49,561 nt of DNA from Flavobacteriaceae bacterium (GTDB taxonomy: Bacteria > Bacteroidota > Bacteroidia > Flavobacteriales > Weeksellaceae), in NCBI GenBank assembly GCA_012522185.1, contig JAAYKY010000042.1:1-49561 (forward strand), read 5' to 3'. Positions 17,965 to 26,792 of the stretch are shown piece by piece. Numbering within the stretch: the first letter of the stretch is position 1; every line of letters starts with the position of its first letter. The translations under genes and the position numbers were made by a program. The notes under the pieces are model-generated. The model had not been told where the DNA came from. It saw nothing but the letters and a program-made list of their open reading frames with translations, and searched no databases.

Positions 17965-20781
17965 ATGCGAAGAATTAAATTTTATATACTATTTTTCCTG
18001 ATAGCTCAATTCAGTTACGGACAAAGCATCACGGTGTTTGACATCGTTCGGACAGGTAATTTTAATTGTGGAACTGCTCCAAATATCACTGCGGAAATTA
18101 TTCAAGGAGAAGGAAGTGCCGTAATTGATGGAGAATTGGTGGTCACGGATCCTTGTGGTTTTACTACACTGAGAGTAACCATGAATAATCTAAGGTACGA
18201 TCAACCGGGCGCTAACTGGGCACATGGTTTCTTTTTTCCGACCGGAGAGAATATTACAATTGCCAACGTAAGCTTACCCGCAGGATGGATTTATCAAGAT
18301 TCTTGTACGGGTGCTTATTGTTCCGCAGGAGATACCGGAGGGGTAGGATTTTATTATGACGGTACCAGTGGACAATCTTGTTGTCCGGGAAATAGTAACA
18401 ATGATGGAGTTCCTGGTAATAATTATGGACAATCATCGATGAGCTGTAGCACTCCCTTTACGATTGCTTTTGATATGACGTTTTGTAATAGTAAGATTGA
18501 AACTGAAGTAACCTCTTTCGTTTTGGAGGGTTCTTCAGATGGGAATACGGGTTGTTGGTCAACTCCCGATGTAAATACAAATAGAGTGAGCTACTCCATC
18601 AGTACAGTAGCTTCAGAAATTCCTTTGTATGAAGTTCCACCCATCAATCCAGAAGTCATTACCGAATGTTTCGATGGGGGAGATAGTTTTAACTATATAG
18701 CTGTATTGGAGTCTGTATGTGGGACGGGCGATGATGTTACTTGGTGGGATGCTCCGGAAGGAGGAAATCAAATCGGTACGGGATCTCCTTTCTTGTATGA
18801 TACACCGGGAAGTACTTGTCCCGAGGGAATGATCGTGTATGCATCTTGTTGCCCCGACGGTGAAGGATGTGAACGAAGCCCTGTGATTATAGGCGAATGC
18901 CTTCCTCCAAGTGAAGTACCTATTTTTATTCCAATTCTACCTCAGTGTGCAGGAGGAGAAAATCCATTGCCTTCTACTTCCAATGATGGTTCAACGGGAA
19001 CTTGGTCACCGGAATACGATCCCTTCAATACAACTACTTATACTTTTACACCCGATCCAGGACAATGCGCAACCGTTCCTGTGGAGGTAACTGTTGAAAT
19101 CATACCTATTGTTACGCCAACTTTTGATGAAATAGAACCTATTTGTCAGTTTGCAACCGCACCTGAATTGCCTATTCCAAACGAACCGGGTATTACCGGT
19201 ACTTGGTCGCCGGCAGTAATCGATACGACTCAACCCGGAACTTTTGAATTTACATTTCAGGGCAACGAAGATTGTGTGGAAGAAGTTACCATCCAAGTAG
19301 AAATTTTACCGGAACTTCCCGTGGAGGTAGATATGCCGTTGAGCTATTGTCAGTTTTCGGAAGCGGTAGAATTACCCACTGAACTGGATAACGGCATCAC
19401 AGGACATTGGTTGCCAGCTGAAATCGATACAAGTATTCTGGGAATGCAGGATTATACATTCTATCCAGACGAAGAACATTGCGCAGCGGAAACCACATTT
19501 ACCATAGAAATCATTCCGCAACCGATTTTGAATCCTTTGGATGTACAACTTCTTTGTGATGATAATTTTGACGGAATTTATGAATTTGATTTAACGGATT
19601 TGAATCCTTTATTGGGTGCCGGAATGACCTATTTCTATTATGCAAGTATCGAGGATGTTACAAATAATAATCCCATTCCCGCAAACCAAACAACGAATTA
19701 TACCTTTACTTCTTTGCCGACTACGATTTATGTAATTGGCGAGACACCGGAAGGCTGTCGCTCCATTGAACTGCCAATTGAATTCGAAGAAAATCAAGCA
19801 GTGGATCATGTTCCAGGACCTTTTGGGCCCATTGAATATTGTCCAGAAGATACCGTTGACTTGACGCAGTACGAAGGAGATATCACCAATACAGGCGCAA
19901 CTTTCTCATATCACCCTACGATGAACGATGCTCAAACGGGTTCAAATGAAATTCAAAATATAACTGAATATACGCCGGGGGAAAACCAGACCTCTGTTTT
20001 TGTACGAGTGGAATTGGCGGATTTCTGTCCTGTGATAGTTGAGATTCAGTTGTTGAAACATCCGACTCCAAGTTTGGAACTTTCTTTGACAGAATACAGC
20101 TTGTGTCCGGGCGATAGTTTCGAGGTTACTGCCGAAAGCGATGATCCTGCGGCAACTTTTGAATGGACGCTTCAGGACGGAACCCTACTGACCGGAGCAA
20201 CTCAAGAGATTTCACAAACAGGAACGCATACCGTCGTGGCGTATAGTGCAGAGGGGTGTATCAGTGAAACTCGAACGATAACAGTGACATTGCCTTCGGA
20301 ACCTGTGATTACCAATATAGAAATGGGGAGAGATTACATCATTGTGGGAGCAACCAACAATGGAGAAGGGCCGATGGAGTACTCACTTGACGGAACACTA
20401 TGGCAAAACAGTAATCATTTCACAAATTTAATTCCGGGTGAAACTTATACTGTTTGGGTAAGGTCATGGGGCTGTATGATTGATCGATATACCTTCACGA
20501 TTTTGAGCCTTCCTAATTTCTTCTCGCCAAATAATGACGGAAAGAATGATATATGGGAAATCAAAGGAATTGAAACAACACCGGATGCGACGATCAAAAT
20601 TTTTGACCGCTACGGAAAAATATTTGTGGATACGAATTTCCAAGGAAATTATTTCTGGAGTGGAAAGTACTTAGGAAATCCTGTGCCTTCCGGAGATTAT
20701 TGGTACATCATACATGTGCCGGCAGATGGAATTCTTGTGGAGAGAAAATTTGTAGGACACATCACCGTGAGAAATTATTGA
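17965..20781 (+). CDS. Large secreted protein with T9SS type B sorting domain
   Basis: A 938-aa exported protein. The signal peptide is MRRIKFYILFFLIAQFSYG. A Cys- and Gly-rich N-terminal region (about 25-310) carries at least 16 cysteines, suggesting disulphide-bonded secreted modules. Three related Ig-like repeats of about 65 residues follow (about 320-380, 385-450, 452-518), each with a conserved GTWSP or GHWLP core and ending EIIP or EILP. The C-terminal 90 residues (NFFSPNNDGKNDIWEI, IKIFDRYGKI, PSGDYWYIIH) are the CHU_C/gliding-associated type B T9SS signal. It is probably an adhesin or surface protein. The porP/sprF gene downstream is its likely anchoring partner, as in other Bacteroidota. 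Confidence 0.93.
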   Translation: MRRIKFYILFFLIAQFSYGQSITVFDIVRTGNFNCGTAPNITAEIIQGEGSAVIDGELVVTDPCGFTTLRVTMNNLRYDQPGANWAHGFFFPTGENITIANVSLPAGWIYQDSCTGAYCSAGDTGGVGFYYDGTSGQSCCPGNSNNDGVPGNNYGQSSMSCSTPFTIAFDMTFCNSKIETEVTSFVLEGSSDGNTGCWSTPDVNTNRVSYSISTVASEIPLYEVPPINPEVITECFDGGDSFNYIAVLESVCGTGDDVTWWDAPEGGNQIGTGSPFLYDTPGSTCPEGMIVYASCCPDGEGCERSPVIIGECLPPSEVPIFIPILPQCAGGENPLPSTSNDGSTGTWSPEYDPFNTTTYTFTPDPGQCATVPVEVTVEIIPIVTPTFDEIEPICQFATAPELPIPNEPGITGTWSPAVIDTTQPGTFEFTFQGNEDCVEEVTIQVEILPELPVEVDMPLSYCQFSEAVELPTELDNGITGHWLPAEIDTSILGMQDYTFYPDEEHCAAETTFTIEIIPQPILNPLDVQLLCDDNFDGIYEFDLTDLNPLLGAGMTYFYYASIEDVTNNNPIPANQTTNYTFTSLPTTIYVIGETPEGCRSIELPIEFEENQAVDHVPGPFGPIEYCPEDTVDLTQYEGDITNTGATFSYHPTMNDAQTGSNEIQNITEYTPGENQTSVFVRVELADFCPVIVEIQLLKHPTPSLELSLTEYSLCPGDSFEVTAESDDPAATFEWTLQDGTLLTGATQEISQTGTHTVVAYSAEGCISETRTITVTLPSEPVITNIEMGRDYIIVGATNNGEGPMEYSLDGTLWQNSNHFTNLIPGETYTVWVRSWGCMIDRYTFTILSLPNFFSPNNDGKNDIWEIKGIETTPDATIKIFDRYGKIFVDTNFQGNYFWSGKYLGNPVPSGDYWYIIHVPADGILVERKFVGHITVRNY

Positions 20782-20813
20782 TGAGTTTAATTCATTGAAA
20801 ATCAAAATAAAAT

Positions 20814-20846
20814 AAGGACTGTCCAAAAGTGATAGTCCTTCATTTT
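20814..20846 (+). terminator. Terminator after the T9SS cargo gene
   Basis: AAGGACT (20814-20820) pairs perfectly with AGTCCTT (20834-20840) across a 13-base loop and is followed by CATTTTT. It lies 33 bases past the stop codon. Confidence 0.7.
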
Positions 20847-20925
20847 TAAGAAAATAAATAAGGGGATTTTTCGAGTAAATTGAAAAAGAACTGAGAATAT
20901 GAGAATAATTAAATAACTAACAAAA

Positions 20926-21087
20926 TTTACGCTAAGAAATAATGTTCAAATAATTTGAAAATGAAATTTATAGCTACAAGGAATTCAAAACTCAGAAAGA
21001 ATGGAGTGTTAAAAAATTTGACCGATATGAAAAATTCTTGTAGATTCGGAACTCCAAAATATTCCGGGAATGATAATGAAAACAAAT
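20926..21087 (+). pseudogene. Decayed T9SS type B sorting domain
   Basis: This noncoding stretch carries the order and spacing of a CHU_C domain, broken over several frames. Frame starting 21008 reads VKKFDRYEKFL then a stop, matching IKIFDRYGKIF of the intact gene upstream. Shifted frames then read KILVDS and FGTPKYSGNDNENK, the usual continuation. At the start, bases from 20926 (TTTACGCTAAGAAATAATG) resemble the FSPNND coding sequence, and the distance from there to the FDRY motif is about the same as in the intact gene (84 against 75 bases). It looks like the dead 3' end of a second cargo gene. The rest of 20850-21195 shows nothing recognisable. Confidence 0.55.
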
Positions 21088-21195
21088 AACTGAATAAGAG
21101 AGACAATTACAGGTATTGGATTCATTAGAATTTAACAGAATTCATTGGTTTGAAATAAATTGGGCAAATTAGCGTTAGGAACAGAGACTAAATAC

Positions 21196-22158
21196 ATGAG
21201 AAAAATATTTTTTGCGACAATCTTTGCATTCGTATCATTTCAGACTCTTGCACAGGAGGGATTGCCTTTCTACAAACATTATCTTGTAAGTGACAGGTAT
21301 TTAATTAACCCTTCTTATGCGGGTGCAAACCCCGAAGTCTTGAGCGTTTCGGGTACCTATCGAAACCAATGGGCGGATTTGCCGGAAAGCCCCAACACCC
21401 AAACCTTGAGTTTGCATTCCACCGTTGTGGATCGTCTCGCTTTTGGACTCTATGTTTTTAATGACGAAAACGGCCTTTCCAGTTTAAGAGGAGTTAATTT
21501 GGCAGCCGCTTATCATATTCCGATTAATTCCGATAGAGATTATCGTTTCAATGAAGAAGAAGATCTATTCTCTTTTGGAGTTTCGTATAGTCATATGCAG
21601 CAGAGACTTGATTTGGATCGCGTGATCGTGAATGATCCGACGGATCCTTTGCTAAACGATCCTAATTTTAATTTGAATTATTTCAACGTAGGAGTTTCTT
21701 TTAAATACGCAGGTGCATTTGGTGGCGTTTCCGTATTAGATGTTCCGCTGCAGGAAAATGAAGCCATCTCAAACGGCATCGAACCATTGCCAACTTGGTA
21801 TTATTTCCTTTTGGGGTACCAAATCTATTTCGGAGAATCTTTCCGCTTGGAACCTTCCGTCGTAATGAATTTAAATTCCAATTCCGAGCGTCAATTTGAC
21901 TTGAATCTTATGTCGCATATCTCGTTTGGAGATCGACAACAAGGTTTGGATTTAGGCGTTTCTTACCGTTCCGATACCGATAAAAACGGTTCGCAAGGAT
22001 TGAGTATTTCACCCATTATGAAAATGAAAATTGGAGCGCTTAAAATCGGAATGGCCTATGACATTGGTTTGTCAGACATCGCAAAAGAAGCTGGAAACGG
22101 AGTTTTATTTAGTCTTGGATACGACTTTGGAAATCCGTTTAGTCCGGATTTTAGATAA
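21196..22158 (+). CDS. PorP/SprF-family type IX secretion membrane protein
   Basis: A 320-aa outer-membrane protein of the PorP/SprF family, which secretes or anchors T9SS type B proteins encoded next to it. I use the ATG at 21196 rather than 21160 because it gives a clean signal peptide (MRKIFFATIFAFVSFQTLAQ). Family marks are the start of the mature part, EGLPFYKHYLVSDRYLINPSYAG, the RNQW motif, an alternating beta-barrel pattern, and the ending GNGVLFSLGYDFGN. It lies 0.4 kb after the CHU_C-bearing gene, with a decayed CHU_C copy between them. Confidence 0.92.
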   Translation: MRKIFFATIFAFVSFQTLAQEGLPFYKHYLVSDRYLINPSYAGANPEVLSVSGTYRNQWADLPESPNTQTLSLHSTVVDRLAFGLYVFNDENGLSSLRGVNLAAAYHIPINSDRDYRFNEEEDLFSFGVSYSHMQQRLDLDRVIVNDPTDPLLNDPNFNLNYFNVGVSFKYAGAFGGVSVLDVPLQENEAISNGIEPLPTWYYFLLGYQIYFGESFRLEPSVVMNLNSNSERQFDLNLMSHISFGDRQQGLDLGVSYRSDTDKNGSQGLSISPIMKMKIGALKIGMAYDIGLSDIAKEAGNGVLFSLGYDFGNPFSPDFR

Positions 22159-22183
22159 ATTTATAATTAATTACAGAATAGAA

Positions 22184-22210
22184 AATCACCTCAATTGGGG
22201 TGATTTTTTT
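22184..22210 (+). terminator. Terminator of the PorP/SprF gene
   Basis: AATCACC/GGTGATT stem (22184-22190 with 22199-22205), extendable inward, followed by seven T residues. It is 25 bases past the stop. Confidence 0.88.
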
Positions 22211-22324
22211 ATTTCCATAAATTAAAATAAAAATAATCACATAAAATTATATATCATAACTACCTGATTTATAAGGGTTAAACCAGATTTAAGAAGAATT
22301 TAAATTAAATTTATAGTACTTTGT

Positions 22325-22357
22325 TTTGCATAATACTATCTTTTATTTATATATTTG
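22325..22357 (+). promoter_or_regulatory. Promoter of the padR-pspC operon
   Basis: TTTG (22325-22328), 21 bases, then TATATTTG (22350-22357): a good Bacteroidota promoter 24 bases upstream of the PadR ATG. No PadR-type ATGT-N8-ACAT operator is obvious. Confidence 0.6.
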
Positions 22358-22381
22358 CAATACAAATTAAGATAGACCATA

Positions 22382-22726
22382 ATGGATATAGAAAAAACAA
22401 AAACGCAAATGAGAAAGGGCATACTTGAGTATTGCATTCTCAGCATCATCAAAAGGGGAGGTGATGCCTATGCGTCGGATATCATTGACGAACTGAAAAA
22501 ATCGGAAATGATTGTCGTAGAAGGAACCCTTTATCCACTTTTGACCAGGTTGAAAAATGAGAATCTACTCAATTATCGTTGGGAAGAATCGACTTCAGGA
22601 CCTCCGAGAAAGTACTATACCTTAACGGAAGAAGGGGTTTCCTTTTTGGGTGAATTGGCCGAAACTTGGAAACAATTACAAGAAGCAGTAAATAAAGTAA
22701 CTCTAGATACAAATCAACATGGATAA
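22382..22726 (+). CDS. PadR-family transcriptional regulator
   Basis: A 114-aa winged-helix regulator. It begins KTQMRKGILEYCILSIIKRGGDAYASDI, the PadR helix-turn-helix start; VVEGTLYPLLTRLKNENLL is the recognition-helix region and GPPRKYYTLTEEG the beta wing. A C-terminal dimerisation helix follows. It overlaps the PspC-domain gene by 8 bases. In this arrangement PadR usually represses its own operon in response to envelope or antibiotic stress; that is family knowledge, not read from the sequence. Confidence 0.92.
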   Translation: MDIEKTKTQMRKGILEYCILSIIKRGGDAYASDIIDELKKSEMIVVEGTLYPLLTRLKNENLLNYRWEESTSGPPRKYYTLTEEGVSFLGELAETWKQLQEAVNKVTLDTNQHG

Positions 22727-24413
22727 GACAATTTCAATCAGTTTAGGCGGTTTCTCGTTTATAGTAGATGACCGTGCTTACATAAAGTTAAAGAACTATC
22801 TGGACGATATCAGAAAGTCTCTTCATGGAATGGAAGGAACAGATGATATCATATCGGATGTAGAAATACGCATCGCTGAAATTTTCAGGGAAAAATTGGG
22901 TGCACGCGAAGTTGTAGGTGAACAAGACGTAGAGCATATCATAGAGGTGATGGGGCGTCCCGAACAATATGTGGACGAAGATGCCGAAACCAATGATAAT
23001 TATTCTTATAAGTCCATTTCCAGTGAGAAAATTAAAAAGAAATTATACCGTGACCCAAATGATACGGTGATTGCAGGTGTGCTTTCCGGACTTGCACATT
23101 ATTTAGGTATTGAAGCATGGATTACAAGAATTTTATGGATTGTGATTTTCTTTTCAGATGTTTTCATATCAGGCGCTTCGCTTACCATTATAAGTTACAT
23201 TGTACTTTGGATAATTTTGCCGAAAGCAGAAACAGCCACACAAAAATATGAGATGTACGGACAAGCCGGTGATTTTGAAACCATAAAAAAAAATGCCAGT
23301 CAAGCGGCATCTGAAATGAAAGGCGTGGCTCGCGATGCTTCCTCTACAATGGGAAACTTGTTCAGTGTATTGGGAAAAATCATTCTGATTTTCATAGGAA
23401 TTATGTTGATTTGTACCGGAATCGGATTGATTATCGGAGCCATCGCTCTTTTGATTACTTCTGCAAGTGAAATCCCAAGTGAATTCTTTGGCTACTTTGT
23501 AGATTATCCTTGGCAAGATTGGTCAGCCAAAATCATGGGCTTGGTTTTATTGACCATTCCGGCCATTTTATTCATTCTTTTTGGAGCTAGATTGATTTCA
23601 AGAAGAGTGAAAATCAGTAAATATTTCGTCATCGGTTCCTCGTTTGTTTGGTTTTTGGCAATTGTCGGGTCAGTAGTACTTGTCGGAACTTTGTTTAAGA
23701 ATTTTACACGAAATATTGAATTCTCTGAACGAAAAACTTATACAGTTGAAGCCGATACGCTCCGTATTGCATTTGCCGAATACAAAAACTTCGGTGAACG
23801 AAAGATCAAATGGTCAATTGATGATGATATGGGAGGGTTTGTTCAGTTCGAAGGAAAATTACACCGAACAATCTATGATGACATCCAAATACGAAATGCC
23901 GAAAACGATCAGATCTCGGTTGAGGTTTTGTATTATTCAAAAGGAAGAAGCATGGACGATGCACGGAAAAATGCAGAAATGATCCAGTATAATTATAAAG
24001 TAAGTCCAAACGGAGAACTGACATTTGACAATTTTCTAACCTTACCCGAAAACTCCAAATTTCGAGATCAAATGACCAAATTAATAATTTATGTGCCCAA
24101 AGGAAAAACCATTTATGGAGTGAATGTAGATGATTTTATTTTTAGCAATGAGGCCGGGAATTATAAAAACTATGAAGATGGAACCAATAAATATTATAAA
24201 TTTGTAAACAATCATTTCGAATGTCTGAATTGTGGTTGGAATTCATCAGATGAAAATTTGAAGGTGGAGTTTGACTCAGACAGCGCAGGGATTAATATTT
24301 CCGGAGACGGAATTGAAATCCGAGACGGTGAGGATCAAGTAATAATTAAGAACAATAAAATCAAGATTTCAGATGGTACAGATTCTGTTAACGTTAACAT
24401 CTCTGGTGATTGA
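22719..24413 (+). CDS. PspC-domain membrane protein
   Basis: A 564-aa protein. The N-terminal cytosolic part (about 1-100) carries the DIISDVEIRIAEIF segment often fused to PspC. A PspC domain follows (about 107-170, KKLYRDPNDTVIAGVLSGLAHYLG). Two more membrane-helix pairs lie near 215-245 and 265-330, and a long extracytoplasmic tail is rich in Asp/Asn and ends SVNVNISGD. PspC proteins monitor or protect membrane integrity. Coupling to PadR by an 8-base overlap makes this a small envelope-stress operon. A terminator follows. Confidence 0.85.
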   Translation: MDKTISISLGGFSFIVDDRAYIKLKNYLDDIRKSLHGMEGTDDIISDVEIRIAEIFREKLGAREVVGEQDVEHIIEVMGRPEQYVDEDAETNDNYSYKSISSEKIKKKLYRDPNDTVIAGVLSGLAHYLGIEAWITRILWIVIFFSDVFISGASLTIISYIVLWIILPKAETATQKYEMYGQAGDFETIKKNASQAASEMKGVARDASSTMGNLFSVLGKIILIFIGIMLICTGIGLIIGAIALLITSASEIPSEFFGYFVDYPWQDWSAKIMGLVLLTIPAILFILFGARLISRRVKISKYFVIGSSFVWFLAIVGSVVLVGTLFKNFTRNIEFSERKTYTVEADTLRIAFAEYKNFGERKIKWSIDDDMGGFVQFEGKLHRTIYDDIQIRNAENDQISVEVLYYSKGRSMDDARKNAEMIQYNYKVSPNGELTFDNFLTLPENSKFRDQMTKLIIYVPKGKTIYGVNVDDFIFSNEAGNYKNYEDGTNKYYKFVNNHFECLNCGWNSSDENLKVEFDSDSAGINISGDGIEIRDGEDQVIIKNNKIKISDGTDSVNVNISGD

Positions 24414-24471
24414 ATTTCTGATTTCATTCCTCAGTTGAAAATTTAGATCTCACTTTTTAGTGCAAAATAAG

Positions 24472-24496
24472 CCGGATGTTGTATTCCGGTTTTTTT
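24472..24496 (+). terminator. Terminator of the padR-pspC operon
   Basis: CCGGA (24472-24476) pairs with TCCGG (24485-24489) over an 8-base loop, followed by seven T residues. It is 58 bases past the PspC stop. Confidence 0.8.
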
Positions 24497-24529
24497 ATTG
24501 ATTTGATAGACTTGATTTATATTTGATAA

Positions 24530-25090
24530 ATGAAAAAGTTTCTTGGTAAATCTATTTTGAAATTAATTGGTTGGAAACTCGACATTTCCATTCCCATCGA
24601 AAAAATCCCAAAATCTATTTTGGTTGCGGCTCCGCATACATCTAATTGGGATTTTTTCTATACCATTATTTCGTTTTGGGCATTGGAGGTTCCTATGAAA
24701 TTTTTCATCAAAGACGATTGGACAAAACCTTGGTATGGATTTATCATCAAATCAATGGGCGGAATTGGGATTGATCGTTCCCAACGCGCCAACCGAGTGG
24801 ATTATGCCACTGAACTTATGAAAAACTCCAAAGCTTTGTATTTGCTAAACACACCCGAAGGTTCCCGCTCCCGAGCCGAAAAATGGAAAACCGGATTTTA
24901 TTATATGGCAAAAAAAGCCGAAGTTCCCATTTTACTTGCTTATTGTGATTATGAAAAGAAAATAGCCGGAATCGGAAAAATCATCCATTTGGAAAAGAAA
25001 TCGAAAGAAGAAATACTTACGGAAATTCAGGAATATTATATCCATGTAAAAGGAAAATATCCCGAAAATTATAACCCAAAAATATTTTGA
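24530..25090 (+). CDS. PlsC-like acyltransferase
   Basis: A 186-aa member of the lysophosphatidate acyltransferase superfamily. The catalytic HX4D motif is HTSNWD (about 36-41), and the substrate motif is NTPEGSRSRAEKWKTGFYYMA (about 108-128). It lacks the N-terminal helices of long PlsC proteins, so it is the short soluble or peripheral form common in this phylum, and its acceptor is uncertain. A TATATTTG box at 24518-24525 ends only 4 bases before the ATG, which could make the message leaderless. It overlaps the next gene by one base (TGATG). Confidence 0.87.
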   Translation: MKKFLGKSILKLIGWKLDISIPIEKIPKSILVAAPHTSNWDFFYTIISFWALEVPMKFFIKDDWTKPWYGFIIKSMGGIGIDRSQRANRVDYATELMKNSKALYLLNTPEGSRSRAEKWKTGFYYMAKKAEVPILLAYCDYEKKIAGIGKIIHLEKKSKEEILTEIQEYYIHVKGKYPENYNPKIF

Positions 25091-25512
25091 TGGAAAAGCA
25101 AATTCAACTCGACAAGCTCAATCAAATGAACAGCAATACGCTGATGGAAACACTGGAAATTAAATTCACAGATCTTGGCGAAGGATTTATGGAAGCCCAA
25201 ATGCCCGTGAGCTCAAAGGTGCATCAACCCTATGGGATTTTGCATGGCGGCGCAAGCATCGCCTTGGCCGAAACGGTAGGAAGTGTTTTGTCAGTTGTTT
25301 CCATTGATAATCAAAAGTTTAAATCGGTAGGGATGCAGATGATCGCCAATCATTTAAAACCGAAAAGAGAAGGATTCCTGAGAGCAAGAGCGGAATTTGT
25401 GCGTAAAGGAAGAACCGTTCATTTGATTAAAATTGAAATTTTTGATGAAACAAATGAACTGATTTCTTATTGTCACCTCACCACTTCCATCGTGCCCAAT
25501 GATTATGTTTAA
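25090..25512 (+). CDS. Hotdog-fold thioesterase, candidate MenI
   Basis: A 140-aa PaaI/YbgC-type acyl-CoA thioesterase. The ATG at 25090 overlaps the previous stop (TGATG); the TTG three bases earlier is not needed. The active-site region is QPYGILHGGASIALAETVGS (about 46-65), with the HGG and catalytic Glu expected in the 4HBT family, and a C-terminal strand VRKGRTVHLIKIEI. The next gene is a MenF-like isochorismate synthase, so it is probably the 1,4-dihydroxy-2-naphthoyl-CoA thioesterase of menaquinone synthesis. That substrate is inferred from context. Confidence 0.85.
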   Translation: MEKQIQLDKLNQMNSNTLMETLEIKFTDLGEGFMEAQMPVSSKVHQPYGILHGGASIALAETVGSVLSVVSIDNQKFKSVGMQMIANHLKPKREGFLRARAEFVRKGRTVHLIKIEIFDETNELISYCHLTTSIVPNDYV

Positions 25513-25650
25513 TTAGTAAATATTGAGATTACTTTGTCAAATTTTTCTTCAGTCAGAATGTGCTTCGGCCAAGTTTTAAGCGTAGAAGAAGAAATGGGTG
25601 TACTTAATCAACTTGTTAATCTAAAAAAAGTCTTGATTCATATTACTTAA
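25513..25650 (-). other. Possible gene remnant between thioesterase and menF-like gene
   Basis: On the minus strand one frame reads about 30 residues after an in-frame stop, ending LKTWPKHILTEEKFDKVISIF and a stop near 25513. It has no start codon. The composition looks protein-like, so it may be the tail of a lost gene, but it could equally be chance. Confidence 0.2.
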
Positions 25651-25666
25651 ATCTTGATACTCAAAA

Positions 25667-26674
25667 ATGAAATCAGAATTTTCAAATAAATTAAAATCAG
25701 CTGTTCAAAATCAAATACCTTTTGTATTGTTTAGAAAACCAGACGAAAAGAAAGTTTGGATGTATGTGGAAGACGCATCGGACTCCCATCGTTTTTTGAT
25801 GCATTCTTTTGATTCCAAAGTAGAAAAGTCAATTTCGGATGCGAATCCAATTTTTTTGGATCTGGATGAATTTGATTTTGAGGATGAATTAAATCTAAAC
25901 TCAGCGCCCGATACTCAACCTAAAACTCAATCCGAATACGAAACATTGATTCGTGAAACCATTCAGGAAATTAAAAAATCAGAAATCCGAAAAATTGTCA
26001 TCAGCCGGAGAAAAGAAATCAAAAACACGGGGTTTAATTTATTGAGATCCTATAAAAATTTGTTGAATCTTCATCCACAGGCTTGGGTCTATCTTTGGCA
26101 TCATCCGGGGCAAGAAACTTGGATGGCAGCAACGCCTGAACTTTTACTGAGCCAAAATGGCGAAGAAGTCAAAACCGTTTCTCTTGCAGGAACAAGGCGC
26201 CCCGAAGTAGAGTGGACGGAGAAAGAATACGACGAGCAAAAAATCGTGACCGACTTTATTCTCGAGAATTTTACCGGGATTCAAAACCTCGAAGTCCATG
26301 GGCCGGAAACGGTCCAAGCCGGAAAATTCCTCCACCTGAAAACTTTCATTGCCGCCCAAAAAGCAAAAGATTTTGACTTAAAACAGGTCTTGGAAAACCT
26401 TCATCCTACACCGGCGGTTTGTGGTCTTCCCAAAATGGAAGCTTTTGAGTTTATATTGAATAAGGAAGGCTATGACCGAGCGTTTTATGCAGGCTATTTG
26501 GGAATTGAAAAAGATGAACAAAAAGAGTATTTTGTAAACCTTCGCTGTGCCCAAATTTTCAAAGATAAAATCTGGATCTACGTAGGAGGTGGAATTACAG
26601 CTGATAGCGATCCCGAAAAAGAATGGCTGGAAACCGAACTGAAATCGGGTACAATTTTGAATGGGTTGGCGTAA
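25667..26674 (+). CDS. Isochorismate synthase (MenF-like)
   Basis: A 335-aa chorismate-binding enzyme that converts chorismate to isochorismate for menaquinone. Motifs are KIVISRRKEI (strand with the catalytic-region Lys), TPELLLSQNG, SLAGTRRP, the HPTPAVCGLPK segment typical of isochorismate/anthranilate synthases, and FYAGYLG with the final IYVGGGITADSDPEKEWLETELK metal-binding helix. It is short because the variable N-terminal part is reduced, as in other Bacteroidota. The remaining men genes are not in the window. It ends four bases from the extended end of the convergent GLPGLI gene. Confidence 0.9.
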   Translation: MKSEFSNKLKSAVQNQIPFVLFRKPDEKKVWMYVEDASDSHRFLMHSFDSKVEKSISDANPIFLDLDEFDFEDELNLNSAPDTQPKTQSEYETLIRETIQEIKKSEIRKIVISRRKEIKNTGFNLLRSYKNLLNLHPQAWVYLWHHPGQETWMAATPELLLSQNGEEVKTVSLAGTRRPEVEWTEKEYDEQKIVTDFILENFTGIQNLEVHGPETVQAGKFLHLKTFIAAQKAKDFDLKQVLENLHPTPAVCGLPKMEAFEFILNKEGYDRAFYAGYLGIEKDEQKEYFVNLRCAQIFKDKIWIYVGGGITADSDPEKEWLETELKSGTILNGLA

Positions 26675-26678
26675 TTCG

Positions 26679-26792
26679 CTAATCAGTATCTACACCGCCA
26701 CCCTGCATATTCATAAGTCGATCCATATACAAACGGTGTTCTTCTTGGTATTCTTTTAGACTTAGTTTCTTTCCTTTTTTGGGAGGAATTAT
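26679..26792 (-). other. Out-of-frame C-terminal tail of the downstream GLPGLI gene
   Basis: After the stop at 26789 a different frame continues open for 37 codons, beginning IIPPKKGKKLSLKEYQ and ending MNMQGGGVDTD with a TAG at 26681-26679. The switch point is a run of seven T (26792-26798; A7 in the mRNA): one extra base would read VIKKIIPPKK without interruption. The PPKKGKKLS motif fits a GLPGLI C terminus. A true frameshift, transcriptional slippage on A7, or a homopolymer sequencing error could explain it. Confidence 0.6.

Noticed and set aside
25558-25650. 30-codon plus-strand frame starting MCFGQVLSVEEE
   Set aside because: Too short, no ribosome-binding site, and the opposite strand is equally open; neither reading is convincing.
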